In this document: positions 34,573-43,452 of the stretch, piece by piece
Layout: every line of letters starts with the position of its first letter
Numbering within the stretch: the first letter of the stretch is position 1
Assembly (NCBI RefSeq): GCF_016587435.1
Contig: NZ_BNJJ01000022.1
Coordinates: 62,001-126,000 of the forward strand
Length of the DNA stretch: 64,000 nt
DNA from: Dictyobacter formicarum
Lineage (GTDB): Bacteria; Chloroflexota; Ktedonobacteria; Ktedonobacterales; Ktedonobacteraceae
Reading direction: 5' to 3'
The notes under the pieces: generated by a model
The model's input: only the letters and a program-made list of their open reading frames with translations
The model's database searches: none
What the model was told of the DNA's origin: nothing
Made by a program: the position numbers and the translations under genes

Positions 34573-35754
34573 CTAGAGCCGTTCTGCAAGCAACGCATGA
34601 CTCACATAGAGCGCTTGCATGCCCACGTCCCCGCGCCGTCTCCAGCGCTCACTCCAATCCTTGCCCCCTGCACCATCAGCCGGCAGCACGCAGGATTCGA
34701 CCAACAAATGATCAAAGGCAAGATCGCGAGCGATACGGTCACTTGCCTCGTGCCCAGCTTGGTCAGCGTCAAGAGCGAGCAGCAGCGCTCGTATCTTGCC
34801 TGCCAGCCACCTGGACTGCAAAGCCGTACCCACCAGGGCAAGGATTTCACCAGGTTGGAAGCCGCCGGAGGCCAAGACAGCCAAACGATCCAATGGACCC
34901 TCCACCACAACCACTGGCTCGCGCTGCGGAAGGTCTATTGGGTCCCAGAACCACCACGCTGGATTGGTCTTGATCCAACGTTTCTTGTCCTGCTGCTCCA
35001 GATACTTTTTGTGGGCTACCTCGTCTGGATAATATTGCCAGGACGAGAGCAGTCGCCCCGCATATCCATCCAGAACCAAACCACCTGCAGCTGCGGAGGG
35101 CGCTGCCTGCAGCGGGAACACCAGGCGATCCTCCCAGCGACGCAGCAATTTCTGCTGGTAGCGCTCACTCGCGCCCGGCTCCAGGTAACCAACACCAGCC
35201 GTGAGCGCAATCTCCAGAGGAATATGGCGGGCCGCCAGATACGCCTGGGCATTCCAAGCCTCGGGGCGCTCTAATCGTAGAGCCCCCTCTGCCTGAAGGG
35301 TGTGGAGGAGCCGTCGCTCCTCTTCCTGCCAGGGTTGGACCGTGGCCAACCCTGGAGCTTTCGGCGCCGGCGCCGGTCTCTTCGGCTTCGAGAGATCAGG
35401 AGACGTCGGAGGAAGCGCACGAAGGGTCCGCGCCGAGCAATCAAGAGCGGGCAGCTTCAATACTTCGTGCGCATGTCGCACCAACGCAGACGCCAGGCGC
35501 GGATTCCAATCGCGTATCAACACACGCTGCTTGCACCCAAAGCATTGCCCCCAGCCATTGCTGGCGTTAATTGACAGCGATCGCTGATGATCGCTGTGGT
35601 GCTTGGGACAATAGGCACGAATGTTGGTTCCAGAGCGCGAAGAGAGCGGCTCTAGATCATACCAATAATAGATGGCAATCTCTTCTCCTGCCTTCGTCAA
35701 CCCTCGGTCCGGCAAGGGCCCGCCAGGAGAAGAAATGGGGATGGGAAGAGCCAT
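34573..35754 (-). CDS. DnaG-type DNA primase
   Basis: A 393-residue plasmid-type primase. The N-terminal zinc finger is CPKHHSDH...GWGQCFGCKQR (49-76, C49, C71, C74). The Toprim domain carries VVVVEGPLDRLAVL (E285) and LLLALDADQAGHEA (D329, D331). The short length and missing helicase-binding domain fit a plasmid or phage primase that makes RNA primers for the replicon. The ATG at 35754 follows GGAGAA. Confidence 0.85.
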   Translation of the reverse strand: MALPIPISSPGGPLPDRGLTKAGEEIAIYYWYDLEPLSSRSGTNIRAYCPKHHSDHQRSLSINASNGWGQCFGCKQRVLIRDWNPRLASALVRHAHEVLKLPALDCSARTLRALPPTSPDLSKPKRPAPAPKAPGLATVQPWQEEERRLLHTLQAEGALRLERPEAWNAQAYLAARHIPLEIALTAGVGYLEPGASERYQQKLLRRWEDRLVFPLQAAPSAAAGGLVLDGYAGRLLSSWQYYPDEVAHKKYLEQQDKKRWIKTNPAWWFWDPIDLPQREPVVVVEGPLDRLAVLASGGFQPGEILALVGTALQSRWLAGKIRALLLALDADQAGHEASDRIARDLAFDHLLVESCVLPADGAGGKDWSERWRRRGDVGMQALYVSHALLAERL

Positions 35755-35871
35755 AGAAGGTTTTTCTCCTCTCAGGACATGAATACACAACAATAGGGAA
35801 AACGACCAAAGAGTACTGTGCAAGGCGGTCCACGAATAAGAGGCAGGGCCATATCGTCTCCTCATGAGTGC

Positions 35872-35917
35872 ACAAAAAAAACCGCGTCGGATCTGGGTAG
35901 ATATCCGAGCGGCGTTA
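35872..35917 (-). terminator. Leader hairpin before the primase gene
   Basis: An A run followed by CCGCGTCGGAT and ATCCGAGCGG gives a stem and U run for leftward transcripts. It lies 120 bp upstream of the primase start. Confidence 0.6.
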
Positions 35918-35996
35918 AAGCAGATATATGATGAGGTATGATAACAAAAGATGCAACGCAAGGAAGAGGTATAGATATATCTATACCCCTGTGTTC

Positions 35997-36506
35997 CTAC
36001 TTCATGCGACTGGCGAGCTTGGCTTTCTTTTCCTCAAGCTCCTTTTGCCTGCACTCGATCTCGGCCAACTCCTCCAGGAGGGACTCTTCCTCTTCCAACA
36101 TACGCTTATCTTCTAAGCGCTGTTTGACCAGAACCGAGCGGTCGTAGGCATCTAGTTCTTGCTCCTGGATTGAAATCTTCCAGGATTGGAACCCGACAGA
36201 ATTGGCCTGCTCGACCAAACGGTCGTGCTCAGGGAATTTCGCCTGCAGGCGCGTCAGCTCCTGAAGCTCAGCCTCGGCCTGTGCGAGCTGCATCTGCAGG
36301 GTCGCAATCCGCGACCGTGCTTGAGACACCTGATGAATGTTCGTTGCTCTGAGCGACGAACTGATCAGGGATGCAAACAGGGATGCCGGACGCTTGATAT
36401 CCAGAACAAAGGACTCATCAGCTTCAATACGCTCCTTGAGCGATTGAATCTGATTTTTTTGGGTCTGGATGCGAAATGCGTAGGTGGTTTTCTCAGAAAA
36501 AGCCAT
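35997..36506 (-). CDS. Coiled-coil protein
   Basis: A 169-residue protein that is almost all heptad repeats (KNQIQSLKERIEADES, RIATLQMQLAQAEAELQELTRLQ, MLEEEESLLEELAEIECRQKELEEKKAKL). The function is unknown; it may be structural or act as a clamp. GAGGAGAAA precedes the ATG. It is the first gene of the leftward modification/replication block. Confidence 0.6.
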   Translation of the reverse strand: MAFSEKTTYAFRIQTQKNQIQSLKERIEADESFVLDIKRPASLFASLISSSLRATNIHQVSQARSRIATLQMQLAQAEAELQELTRLQAKFPEHDRLVEQANSVGFQSWKISIQEQELDAYDRSVLVKQRLEDKRMLEEEESLLEELAEIECRQKELEEKKAKLASRMK

Positions 36507-36525
36507 GGGTTTCTCCTCTCAACAA

Positions 36526-36613
36526 AGCCCGCCAGAGGCAAGCGAAAGGAGAAGAAGCCAATAGGCATTCTTCTGTGGTGGTTTCACCTCCTTTCGCTCG
36601 CCTCTGGCGGGCT
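36526..36613 (-). promoter_or_regulatory. 26-bp inverted repeat upstream of the block's first gene
   Basis: 36526-36551 and 36588-36613 pair over 26 bp with one mismatch (AGCCCGCCAGAGGC...). The long stem encloses a 36-base loop and ends 20 bp before the start at 36506. It may be an attenuator or processing site. Confidence 0.65.
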
Positions 36614-36696
36614 AGACTAGACGACGATAGATTGTGGGCTATTTGCAGGAGCAACTCACTGCTGGAGCAAGCCCATGCGCTCCGGGCACTGACAAA

Positions 36697-36740
36697 ACAG
36701 CACCCTGGTCCCATGCAGGAGCAACTCACTGCCGTGGGGG
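36697..36740 (+). repeat. 44-bp direct repeat, copy 1
   Basis: Identical to 37165-37208. Its core GCAGGAGCAACTCACTGC also occurs alone at 36645-36662. Confidence 0.75.
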
Positions 36741-37164
36741 ACCTTGGCCACATAATTTCTGTGCACTTGTCCTATACCATCAGGCGCCCATCAAAGCTAG
36801 TGGCAACGAAAGCGGCAACGTGGGAATTTCACATCGCTCCCTTTACTTCTCACCAGGGATCACTACGTCAACGGGGCCATTTTGAGCTCATCATTGCCGC
36901 AAGGGAGAGGGGGTACAACCACATAAAAATGCATCAAAAGATTCCAGAATAGAGAGAAGCTTGAATATGCGAATTCAAACTTCTCTTGTAGATCAGAATG
37001 AGTCGCCTTTTAGCATGAAATACATCGAGGATAAAGCAGGGCTATTACAGGAGCACCTCTCTGTTAAAGCCAGCCCCATCAAAATGAGACATCTGAACCG
37101 CTCCTTTCGCTTACCATCTGGCAGCTAGACGAGATGTGACGATAGACGGCGGGCTATGACTGGA

Positions 37165-37208
37165 ACAGCACCCTGGTCCCATGCAGGAGCAACTCACTGC
37201 CGTGGGGG
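37165..37208 (+). repeat. 44-bp direct repeat, copy 2
   Basis: Identical to 36697-36740, 468 bp apart. Preceding sequence (CTCCTTTCGCT...CTGGC..GCTAGAC) is also shared with 36588-36620, so a region of at least 110 bp was duplicated. Confidence 0.75.
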
Positions 37209-37497
37209 GAATCTCGCCACGTGATTCGGCAGTATTCATTCTATAGCACTACAGCCTGAAGAGGCATGGGCTAACCACCTGCCCACGCAAACACTTACCG
37301 GGAGCAGATCCCCCATATCCAAGAAATGAGAGGAGATATTCTCTCTAGATTCCCTCTCCATTCAAGCTCGAAACATCTTTTTTTTGCGATGCATTCATTG
37401 CATCACAGAAACGCCCCTATTTTGCACAAAAAGATTCCAGTTCGGCCTGACGCCGGGCGCCTCGGTTCTTTATAATCGTGATAGTTATGAGGTATAA

Positions 37498-37518
37498 AAT
37501 AATTATACTCTCACAACA
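37498..37518 (-). promoter_or_regulatory. TGTTGTGAGA-TATAAT motif, copy 1
   Basis: On the minus strand TGTTGTGAGAGTATAATTATT points towards the leftward block starting at 36506. TATAAT fits a -10 box, and the TGTTGTGAGA half overlaps where a repressor or activator would bind. Confidence 0.45.
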
Positions 37519-37627
37519 TTAAGTCTCTGCACCCCTGATCGCCTCAGGCAGTAGAGAAGGCGAGGGCGAGAGAATGAGAAAAAGTCACATCCCAAAGACC
37601 AGCTAGGAGGACCCCCGCCGCCAGGTT

Positions 37628-37738
37628 GTGACGGGCGATCCGGGGTCACATGGGCGCGCTGCAGCTGCGTGTGTGACACCCATTCGAGAGTCACACAACC
37701 GGCGCCTGGCCAAACAGCGTGATCCACTTCGGGGTCAC
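37628..37738. repeat. GTGAC-N12-GTCAC palindrome cluster 6 (three units)
   Basis: Units at 37628-37649 and 37673-37694 (23-bp gap), then GTGAT-N10-GTCAC at 37719-37738. The last half-site contains the stop codon of the replication-like gene. Confidence 0.8.
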
Positions 37739-39453
37739 AGCGCTCCTCCCTCATACTCGCGTTTGGTCGGATTGTTGCGGGTACGTGGTTGAGCACGCTT
37801 TTCCAGCCGATCCAAGATATCGAGCAACCAGCCACGATAATCAAGCCGCGTCTGTCGGTGCTGGCGCTGATGTTGATACGTTGCCTCCAACGTGTCAATC
37901 ACATCCCATACAGAATAGTCAGTGTACAAGGGGTCTTCTGTGCGCAGATACACCAGCTCCTCCAACGAGAATTGAAACGCATTTTCCATGCAGGTGAACA
38001 AATACGGGACGCGATTGACTCTCCCCTGGCGATTGGTATGCGCTTTTGCGTATTTGGCAGCGGCTGCCTTCGCCTGATCAAACACGTGCCAGAACATGGT
38101 CGGACTAAAGTGTTCCAACACTTCTTCGGCGGTAAAGTAGAGCTTCAAACCGCGCGTCATATCGCTCTGGATGAGCTCTGGATCATCATACTGGCGGGCA
38201 TATTCCTCAATCGTGCGTTCAACCTGAGCGGGTCGCTCACGCTCCTGGCGGTTGGCCTGAGCCTGGGCGGCTCGCTCACGCTCGCGCTGCTCCTCCAGCT
38301 CACGCTGATCCTGGCCGCCCTGCAGCTTTCGGTATTGCTCGGCGGTGACACCGATAGCCGCCGCGCCGCGCTTCTTTACATCGTGCTTCAATTCGTACTC
38401 ATTATAACCTAAATAATCTTCTGCATCTTTTGCCGCCGCCGCGCCGCGTTCTTGTCTGGTTTTGTTTTGTTTCGATTTCGATTCGGTTGGGGTAAGATGT
38501 TGTGTTTCGGTTGTGTCAGCGTTGGATGGTTGTTCGGTTGCATTTCGTATAGTCTTTGGCGGATAAACCGTTCCTTTTTTAGATGTCGAAGTCTTCGGAA
38601 ACCTATCTCCATCAAAGTTTTCTGTAGAAGTACTTCGGTATACTGAATGTTTTTGTAATTGTTCTGACAATTGTTTCTGCAAAATTGCTTCTTCATCAGC
38701 ACTTTTGCTATTTTCTGCATCTTCTGCATTACCATGAAGGATGCTATGAGCGGTGGCTAAAAGCTCATCAATTGTTTTGTTGTACCAGCGCTGCCGGGGT
38801 TGCGTCTTGGGTCCTGGCTTCTTGAGCAATAAAATTTTACGGTAACACTCAAAGCGCAGGAGCTTTTGAAAGAGGGCGGCATCCTGAATGATGAACTCGG
38901 CGTTCTCCCGCTGTGGCGCGATATAGAAGGGGTCCTGGCTCCACAGGTGGAACTCATGAGCAAGATCATACAACCGCTCAAAGTTCTTGAGCGTGACGAG
39001 CTGCATGCGCGGTATACCGTCTGCGGTCACAATGGTGCGCCAGGCTTTGGACATCTCCAGTAGGCCACGCTCGGAGAGATCCGCCAGATCCTGGTAGATT
39101 TTGCGCTCACAGCGGCTTGAGACAGTGGCGATCCGGGCCACGCCTGCATAGGCACCCTGGCCGGGGGCCTCGCGGATCGTTAGATTGTGCCACGTCCGAA
39201 AGAGAGCAAACGGCATGATGCTTTGTAGAATGCTCTCCAGGTAGCGCTCACCCGCAAATCCCGCGAACTCCGGCCACTTGTACTTGTTGATCTGAGAGTC
39301 CTGGCACACCTCGGCGGCAGACTCATCTCTCTCTCTCTTGCCTATAAGAAAATTATCGGTACATTCACATTTGGGTCCTGTGCCCTCTTGCATCACTATA
39401 GGGAATGCTGTTATACTGTCCATAACAACTAAATACTTTCTAATCGGACACAC
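37735..39453 (-). CDS. Putative plasmid replication/initiation protein with winged helix
   Basis: A 572-residue protein. Residues 60-170 look like a winged-helix DNA-binding region (REAPGQGAYAGVARIATVSSRCERKIYQDLADLSERGLLEM), similar in style to DnaD/Rep initiators. The middle is a polar, highly charged linker (residues 240-420) with repeated ERER/QAQANRQERE. The C-terminal 130 residues are helical. Start choice is open: GTG at 39453, or ATG at 39423 or 39393, none with a good ribosome site. It is a candidate replication initiator by context with primase and partition genes. Confidence 0.45.
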   Translation of the reverse strand: MCPIRKYLVVMDSITAFPIVMQEGTGPKCECTDNFLIGKRERDESAAEVCQDSQINKYKWPEFAGFAGERYLESILQSIMPFALFRTWHNLTIREAPGQGAYAGVARIATVSSRCERKIYQDLADLSERGLLEMSKAWRTIVTADGIPRMQLVTLKNFERLYDLAHEFHLWSQDPFYIAPQRENAEFIIQDAALFQKLLRFECYRKILLLKKPGPKTQPRQRWYNKTIDELLATAHSILHGNAEDAENSKSADEEAILQKQLSEQLQKHSVYRSTSTENFDGDRFPKTSTSKKGTVYPPKTIRNATEQPSNADTTETQHLTPTESKSKQNKTRQERGAAAAKDAEDYLGYNEYELKHDVKKRGAAAIGVTAEQYRKLQGGQDQRELEEQRERERAAQAQANRQERERPAQVERTIEEYARQYDDPELIQSDMTRGLKLYFTAEEVLEHFSPTMFWHVFDQAKAAAAKYAKAHTNRQGRVNRVPYLFTCMENAFQFSLEELVYLRTEDPLYTDYSVWDVIDTLEATYQHQRQHRQTRLDYRGWLLDILDRLEKRAQPRTRNNPTKREYEGGAL

Positions 39454-40054
39454 AAATGCCCGATACGTTCAAGAATAGGCGGCTAAACCGGGCCAATGGT
39501 AGGGCCGCTTTTTCTTGTCCAAAATTTCTTCTTAATATACGCTTCTTTGAACTTCACGTCAACAATGTAGCCCTATTACTGCTCGCGCTTGTGCATGCGT
39601 CTAGCATGCCAGATAGGGAAGTTGCATACCATAGCATCTGTTTAGCATCATCGTTACAGGCAATATGCCTAGTAAATGCGGAGGTATGCGTAGTTTTAAC
39701 TTCATGCCTCAATCACATCTCCTGGGTAAACCATGCGAGAGGAACCTTCTCCCTCGACAAACGCCACAAAGACAGTCGGGTGGCTCCTGCCTCCCTGGAT
39801 CGCCGGGCTGATAGTCAGCTCGCCCTGCTGGTTGCTGCTCCTGTTTGCTTATTGACTTCTCTCCCTCATGTCCATTTCGTTACAAAGCACGGTTACGTTT
39901 TTGCTCTGGGTGTAACGCTTGGCCAGGAGTCACGCTCACAGCTGGAGCTGCTAAACGTGACCCGGCTGCGCTGTCTCATAGAATGATCCCTAGCCTCGCA
40001 GTGCTTCCCCTTCAGTAGTATCCTTTTCTTCTAATCGCCCCATCCCATGGCTGC
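39454..40054. other. Intergenic stretch with ATGC-rich words and palindrome cluster 7
   Basis: A 176-residue plus-strand frame (39456-39986) crosses a palindrome cluster and has no family features, so it is not called. GCATGC-type words near 39590-39700 recall the operator-like region upstream of the HTH operon at 17.3 kb. Confidence 0.5.
39912..39961. repeat. GTGAC-N12-GTCAC palindrome cluster 7
   Basis: GTAAC-N12-GTCAC at 39912-39933, a 23-bp gap, then a GTGAC half at 39957-39961 whose partner is degraded. Confidence 0.7.
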
Positions 40055-40270
40055 CTACTCCTGGCCTCGGATCTGGTCAAGAGATTTCAACGCTTCGCCG
40101 ACCTGCTTCCGTTCCTGGCGAAAGAGCTCTATGGATGCGATGGCTTGTTGCAAGCTTGCCCCTTTGGTCGATCCAGTAAAATCACTCACCTTGATCTTTA
40201 CGCCTTGCTTCGAGAACCACACGATAGCCTGATTGCGCTGGCACCATGCTAACTGTTCCTTTTCATTCAT
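40055..40270 (-). CDS. Small hypothetical protein
   Basis: A 71-residue protein (CQRNQAIVWFSKQGVKIKVSDFTGSTKGASLQQAIASIELF) with a mixed beta-alpha look and no family match. GGAGAAGGAGG lies upstream of the ATG, making it credible despite its size. Confidence 0.5.
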   Translation of the reverse strand: MNEKEQLAWCQRNQAIVWFSKQGVKIKVSDFTGSTKGASLQQAIASIELFRQERKQVGEALKSLDQIRGQE

Positions 40271-40313
40271 CTCTGCCTGCTCTGCCTCCTTCTCTCTGCT
40301 TTCTCATCCAATT

Positions 40314-40379
40314 GTGACCCTTGGTCAGGGGTCACACCTGCGGCGCCTGGCCACCTTTGTGACGCCGGCTTCTGATCAC
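40314..40379. repeat. GTGAC-N12-GTCAC palindrome cluster 8
   Basis: A unit at 40314-40335, a 23-bp gap, then GTGAC-N11-ATCAC at 40359-40379. The inter-unit spacer begins ACCTGCGGCGCCTGG, shared with cluster 9. Confidence 0.8.
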
Positions 40380-40389
40380 ATTCCGTCCA

Positions 40390-41319
40390 CTATCGCTTGT
40401 CCTTGGCTCTCTGGAACTGCACCAGAAACCAATGCTTGACCTGCTCCCATTCGTCGGCGCGGATCTCCTGATAGCGCGGACAATCAAAGGCAGTTTTCAA
40501 CTCGTCATAAATGGTCCCGTAAGGCTTGCCGGTGGCATCATGCAGCTTCTTGACATACACCTGGACCTGGCGCTGCTGCTCTATACTGATCACCTCTGGC
40601 CCGAGCCGGTCAAGGATCTCGGGGATCAATTGCTCAACAGCCTCACGGGCCTCTAACCGGGCCTCATGGTCTTCTAACCTGACGCTGAGGCCCTTGCGCC
40701 ACGCCTGAGCATGCTGCTTTGCTTTCCAGTAAGCCCATACGGCTAAATCCTCGTAGTAACTAGCCAGTTCCTCATCGGTCGCTCCTTGCGGTGGTTCCTG
40801 CTGGGGTTTCATCGGCTCGGCTGCTGGCACAATAACCGTGCGAGCTTCTACGGTGGGCGCAGGTAAAGCAAGGCGATCCTTTGCCGCAAAATGTTGGTAG
40901 AGCACATCTACTGCTTCAAGCTGGTAGGCAATGATCATCTCTCGGATATGGGCGGCCCGCTGCGGATCGTCTCCATCTGCTACTTCATGGGGGTTGATAC
41001 CCAGTATCCAAACGGGAAAACCGCGCAACGTCAGCGCGGGCATAGTCTGACGCCCACCTCCTTTTGAGCCGGCCTGTCGGGGCTGTACCTTCACCCTCAC
41101 CAGCTCGTTGGCTATCGCGGTAGTGCGCTCTATGCGCTGCGTCTGTGCCTGAGGATTCATGTTCAGGATTTCACATACCCAGCGCAACACAACAGCGATG
41201 CGCCCATCCTCTAGCCTCACGGCGGTAATAGTGTGGTCATGGAAGGGAATATCTTCCTGTATAATTGGTTCTAACACTGTCTGTGGCTGCCGGTTGCCGT
41301 TTCGCGTATCGTGTTGCAT
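40390..41319 (-). CDS. Phage antirepressor-like protein
   Basis: A 309-residue protein. The first 120 residues match the P22 antirepressor N-terminal domain (IPFHDHTITAVRLEDGRIAVVLRWVCEILNM, then QRIERTTAIANELVRV and TLRGFPVWILGINPHEV). The C-terminal part is helical and may serve dimerisation or DNA contact. Such proteins relieve phage or plasmid repressors. The ATG at 41319 follows GGGAGG. Two identical palindromes lie in the upstream region and probably control it. Confidence 0.75.
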   Translation of the reverse strand: MQHDTRNGNRQPQTVLEPIIQEDIPFHDHTITAVRLEDGRIAVVLRWVCEILNMNPQAQTQRIERTTAIANELVRVKVQPRQAGSKGGGRQTMPALTLRGFPVWILGINPHEVADGDDPQRAAHIREMIIAYQLEAVDVLYQHFAAKDRLALPAPTVEARTVIVPAAEPMKPQQEPPQGATDEELASYYEDLAVWAYWKAKQHAQAWRKGLSVRLEDHEARLEAREAVEQLIPEILDRLGPEVISIEQQRQVQVYVKKLHDATGKPYGTIYDELKTAFDCPRYQEIRADEWEQVKHWFLVQFQRAKDKR

Positions 41320-41337
41320 CGCTTCTACCTCCCTCAC

Positions 41338-41408
41338 GTGGGGGTATGCATTTTACATACTCCCATGCTCTCATCTCTCCTGTGGGGGTATGCATTTTAC
41401 ATACCCCC
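41338..41408 (-). promoter_or_regulatory. Tandem operator-like palindromes before the antirepressor gene
   Basis: GTGGGGGTATGCATTTTACATAC-type sequence occurs at 41338-41364 and 41382-41408 (44-bp period). Each copy has inverted arms GGGGTATG and CATACCCC (one variation in copy 1). Confidence 0.65.
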
Positions 41409-41433
41409 TTCCCTCTGTAGCTCCTAGCCGGGT

Positions 41434-41527
41434 ATCACGCTCCAGATCTGGAGCTGGCCTTGTGACATAGGATTTCAAGCACACCTGCGGCGCCTGGTCA
41501 TGTATGTGACGGCCAGCTCCCGGTCAC
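41434..41527. repeat. GTGAC-N12-GTCAC palindrome cluster 9
   Basis: ATCAC, 23 bp, GTGAC-N11-AGCAC at 41462-41482, 23 bp, then a perfect unit at 41506-41527. It abuts the 3' end of the exonuclease gene. Confidence 0.75.
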
Positions 41528-41531
41528 GTTG

Positions 41532-42668
41532 CTAGTCGCCTCCGTAATATCCCCTGCTGGGCCGCTCCTCTGGTGCCGGATAGGTTCCACCTCGGTCTGC
41601 AAGAGCTCGCATGACACCGAGCGCGGCCAGGGCATCACCAATAGCCCGGTGGTATCCATGGGCGGGAACGCCCAGCTCATGACAGGCCACGTCGAGCGGT
41701 TGCCATCTATCGCGTTCCCAATAGTCCGAGTACTCGCCATAATATCTGGAATACTCAAGCATTAAACAATTCCAGCTTGTTGGTGATGTGATCTGCTTTG
41801 GTACCTCCAGCTTGAATCGTTCGGCGCTGGCCAAGATGGCATCTCGATCAAACTCGGCATGATAGGTCCATAGTTGCTCATACCTTCCCAGGATCTCGAC
41901 AAGCCTGGGCCAGATCTCCACAAAGCTGGGCGCATCTTTAAGATCGGTATCCGTCAGGCCATTGATCCGGCTGGCCTCGGCTGGCATGGGAATATCAGGC
42001 TTGGCCAGGGAATGAAACACCACCGTGCCGCTCTTGTCTACTGCGGCGATCTCCACGAGCTGAAAGCCGGAATGATCGGGTAGCCCGGTCGTCTCGGTGT
42101 CCACAATCAGGAGGTCATCTTGCGCAAGGGTAACGTGCATGTTGTGTTCAATCACATGCCGGTCACGCGCCCAGATGAGGTAGTCCCGACATTCATAGCA
42201 GTACTGCCGCTCCTGTGGCTGCCCTGCCTCGTCGCACCCCTCCGTCATCGTGACAATCCCCTGGTAGCGGCGTTGCTTCCCGTGGCTGGAGTCGTACCAA
42301 CCACACCGCTCACAGGTATACTTCAGCTTTAAGGCGGCCTGCATCTTTGCAATGGCCTCGCGCTGCGCCTCCGTTGGCGTTCGGCGTGGTTGCGCACCTG
42401 CGATCTCGTAAAGATAGATATACTGTTTGTCCTTAAGCCTGAAATAACATCCTGCTGGCGGCTCAACGGCTTTGAGCTTTCGCACCTTGAGCTGGGTAGC
42501 CGTCGCTAACGTTTCCCACGGGATGGATCGATACTGGTAGACCTTGGCCCCTGGGCATGGACTGTCTGGCGGCTGCTTCCAGGTCAAGGCGCAACGGATA
42601 CACGTGTACCTGCCATCCTCGCTCTGCTGCAACTCGTGTTGGTGGTCCTGCTGGTCCTGCTGTATCAT
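41532..42668 (-). CDS. DEDDh 3'-5' exonuclease (DnaQ-like) with zinc fingers
   Basis: A 378-residue protein. The C-terminal 190 residues are a DnaQ/ribonuclease T-type exonuclease: LLIVDTETTGL, FQLVEIAAVD, YHAEFDRDA, and HRAIGDALAALGV give the DEDD residues and histidine. The N-terminal half has three cysteine sets (CIRCALTW, CERCGWYD, CYECRDYL) that probably bind zinc. It may trim replication or recombination ends, or process RNA. The ATG at 42668 follows GAGAGG. An upstream ATG at 42707 overlaps the preceding gene. Confidence 0.8.
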   Translation of the reverse strand: MIQQDQQDHQHELQQSEDGRYTCIRCALTWKQPPDSPCPGAKVYQYRSIPWETLATATQLKVRKLKAVEPPAGCYFRLKDKQYIYLYEIAGAQPRRTPTEAQREAIAKMQAALKLKYTCERCGWYDSSHGKQRRYQGIVTMTEGCDEAGQPQERQYCYECRDYLIWARDRHVIEHNMHVTLAQDDLLIVDTETTGLPDHSGFQLVEIAAVDKSGTVVFHSLAKPDIPMPAEASRINGLTDTDLKDAPSFVEIWPRLVEILGRYEQLWTYHAEFDRDAILASAERFKLEVPKQITSPTSWNCLMLEYSRYYGEYSDYWERDRWQPLDVACHELGVPAHGYHRAIGDALAALGVMRALADRGGTYPAPEERPSRGYYGGD

Positions 42669-42678
42669 CTCAACCTCT

Positions 42679-43002
42679 CTACTGAGACGAACATGGATGG
42701 TCCTCATTCAAGTTCCCACATCCATCTTGGAAGCTCCTGGCGTCGCTGCTCTGCGTAGTCTGCTCTTCCTTTTGCTCCGCCTCCTGGCGGATCTCTTCTA
42801 ATCCACGGAGGAGATCGGCGGCCAGGACAAAAAACTGCTGGTAGCGATCGTCTGTCCTGGTATGGCGGCCGCGCCTCTCACGGTCCTTAATATACTGGTG
42901 CGCATAGCTACAAAAGTCTTCGAGTTCTGCTTGCTGGGCAGCAAGCCAGTCAGCCCGCTCCTGCTGGCTCATGGCCGACCAGGGCTTGCGCCGCTTATTC
43001 AT
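42679..43002 (-). CDS. Small hypothetical protein
   Basis: A 107-residue charged helical protein beginning NKRRKPWSAMSQQERADWLAAQ. Its ATG overlaps the stop of the upstream gene, so it is coupled to the ParM-like operon. No domain is recognised. Confidence 0.55.
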   Translation of the reverse strand: MNKRRKPWSAMSQQERADWLAAQQAELEDFCSYAHQYIKDRERRGRHTRTDDRYQQFFVLAADLLRGLEEIRQEAEQKEEQTTQSSDARSFQDGCGNLNEDHPCSSQ

Positions 43003-43438
43003 CTTCGTCCTCGCCCTCGTCGTCATCGTCCTGGAGGAAGAAGTCAATGGCAAGATCGGCATTGTCGCCTGCGCTCTCAGACTCTTCAATGATTTCAATC
43101 TCGCTCAGCTCTTCTGGTGGTTCGGCATCCTTGACGCGCGGGGACCGCCGCTCCCTGGAGGGACGTGGTGCCCGCTCACTGACTGGCTCCGGCGCTGGCT
43201 GCTGCTCCATGCGCTGCGGTGCATAGGCGGGAGCAGAACCAGCACTCATCGCGAGACCGGAAACAATGATGCCACGCTGGACAAGGCGGTAGTACTCGGT
43301 CAACCGGAGAGCGGCCAACTTTGCTAGTTGGTCGCTCATCTGGTGATCGGCAGCATCCTGCTCGATCTGCGCCAGCACCCAGGACTCCCACTCCAGACCG
43401 ATTTCCAAGTATTTATATTTCTTGGTGTTCTTTCCCAT
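42995..43438 (-). CDS. Small partner of the ParM-like protein, candidate adaptor (ParR-like role)
   Basis: A 147-residue protein. The first 60 residues are helical (WESWVLAQIEQDAADHQMSD, KLAALRLTEYYRLV); the rest is proline-rich and ends in a strongly acidic tail (DDDDEGEDEDE). It starts 14 bp after the actin-like gene. In ParM systems a small DNA-binding adaptor follows the actin gene. No ribbon-helix-helix is clear, so the role is assigned by position only. Confidence 0.45.
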   Translation of the reverse strand: MGKNTKKYKYLEIGLEWESWVLAQIEQDAADHQMSDQLAKLAALRLTEYYRLVQRGIIVSGLAMSAGSAPAYAPQRMEQQPAPEPVSERAPRPSRERRSPRVKDAEPPEELSEIEIIEESESAGDNADLAIDFFLQDDDDEGEDEDE

Positions 43439-43452
43439 AGCGTCCTTCTACC

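Larger units (their letters stand above)
36507..37734. other. 1.2-kb leader/intergenic region with duplications
   Basis: There is no convincing gene. It holds the 26-bp inverted repeat, a 44-bp perfect direct repeat (36697-36740 and 37165-37208), a wider decayed duplication around it, a TGTTGTGAGA promoter-like motif at 37498-37518 and palindrome cluster 6. Confidence 0.6.

Noticed and set aside
39456..39986. 176-residue plus-strand frame
   Set aside because: Crosses palindrome cluster 7 and lacks a ribosome site and protein-like composition.
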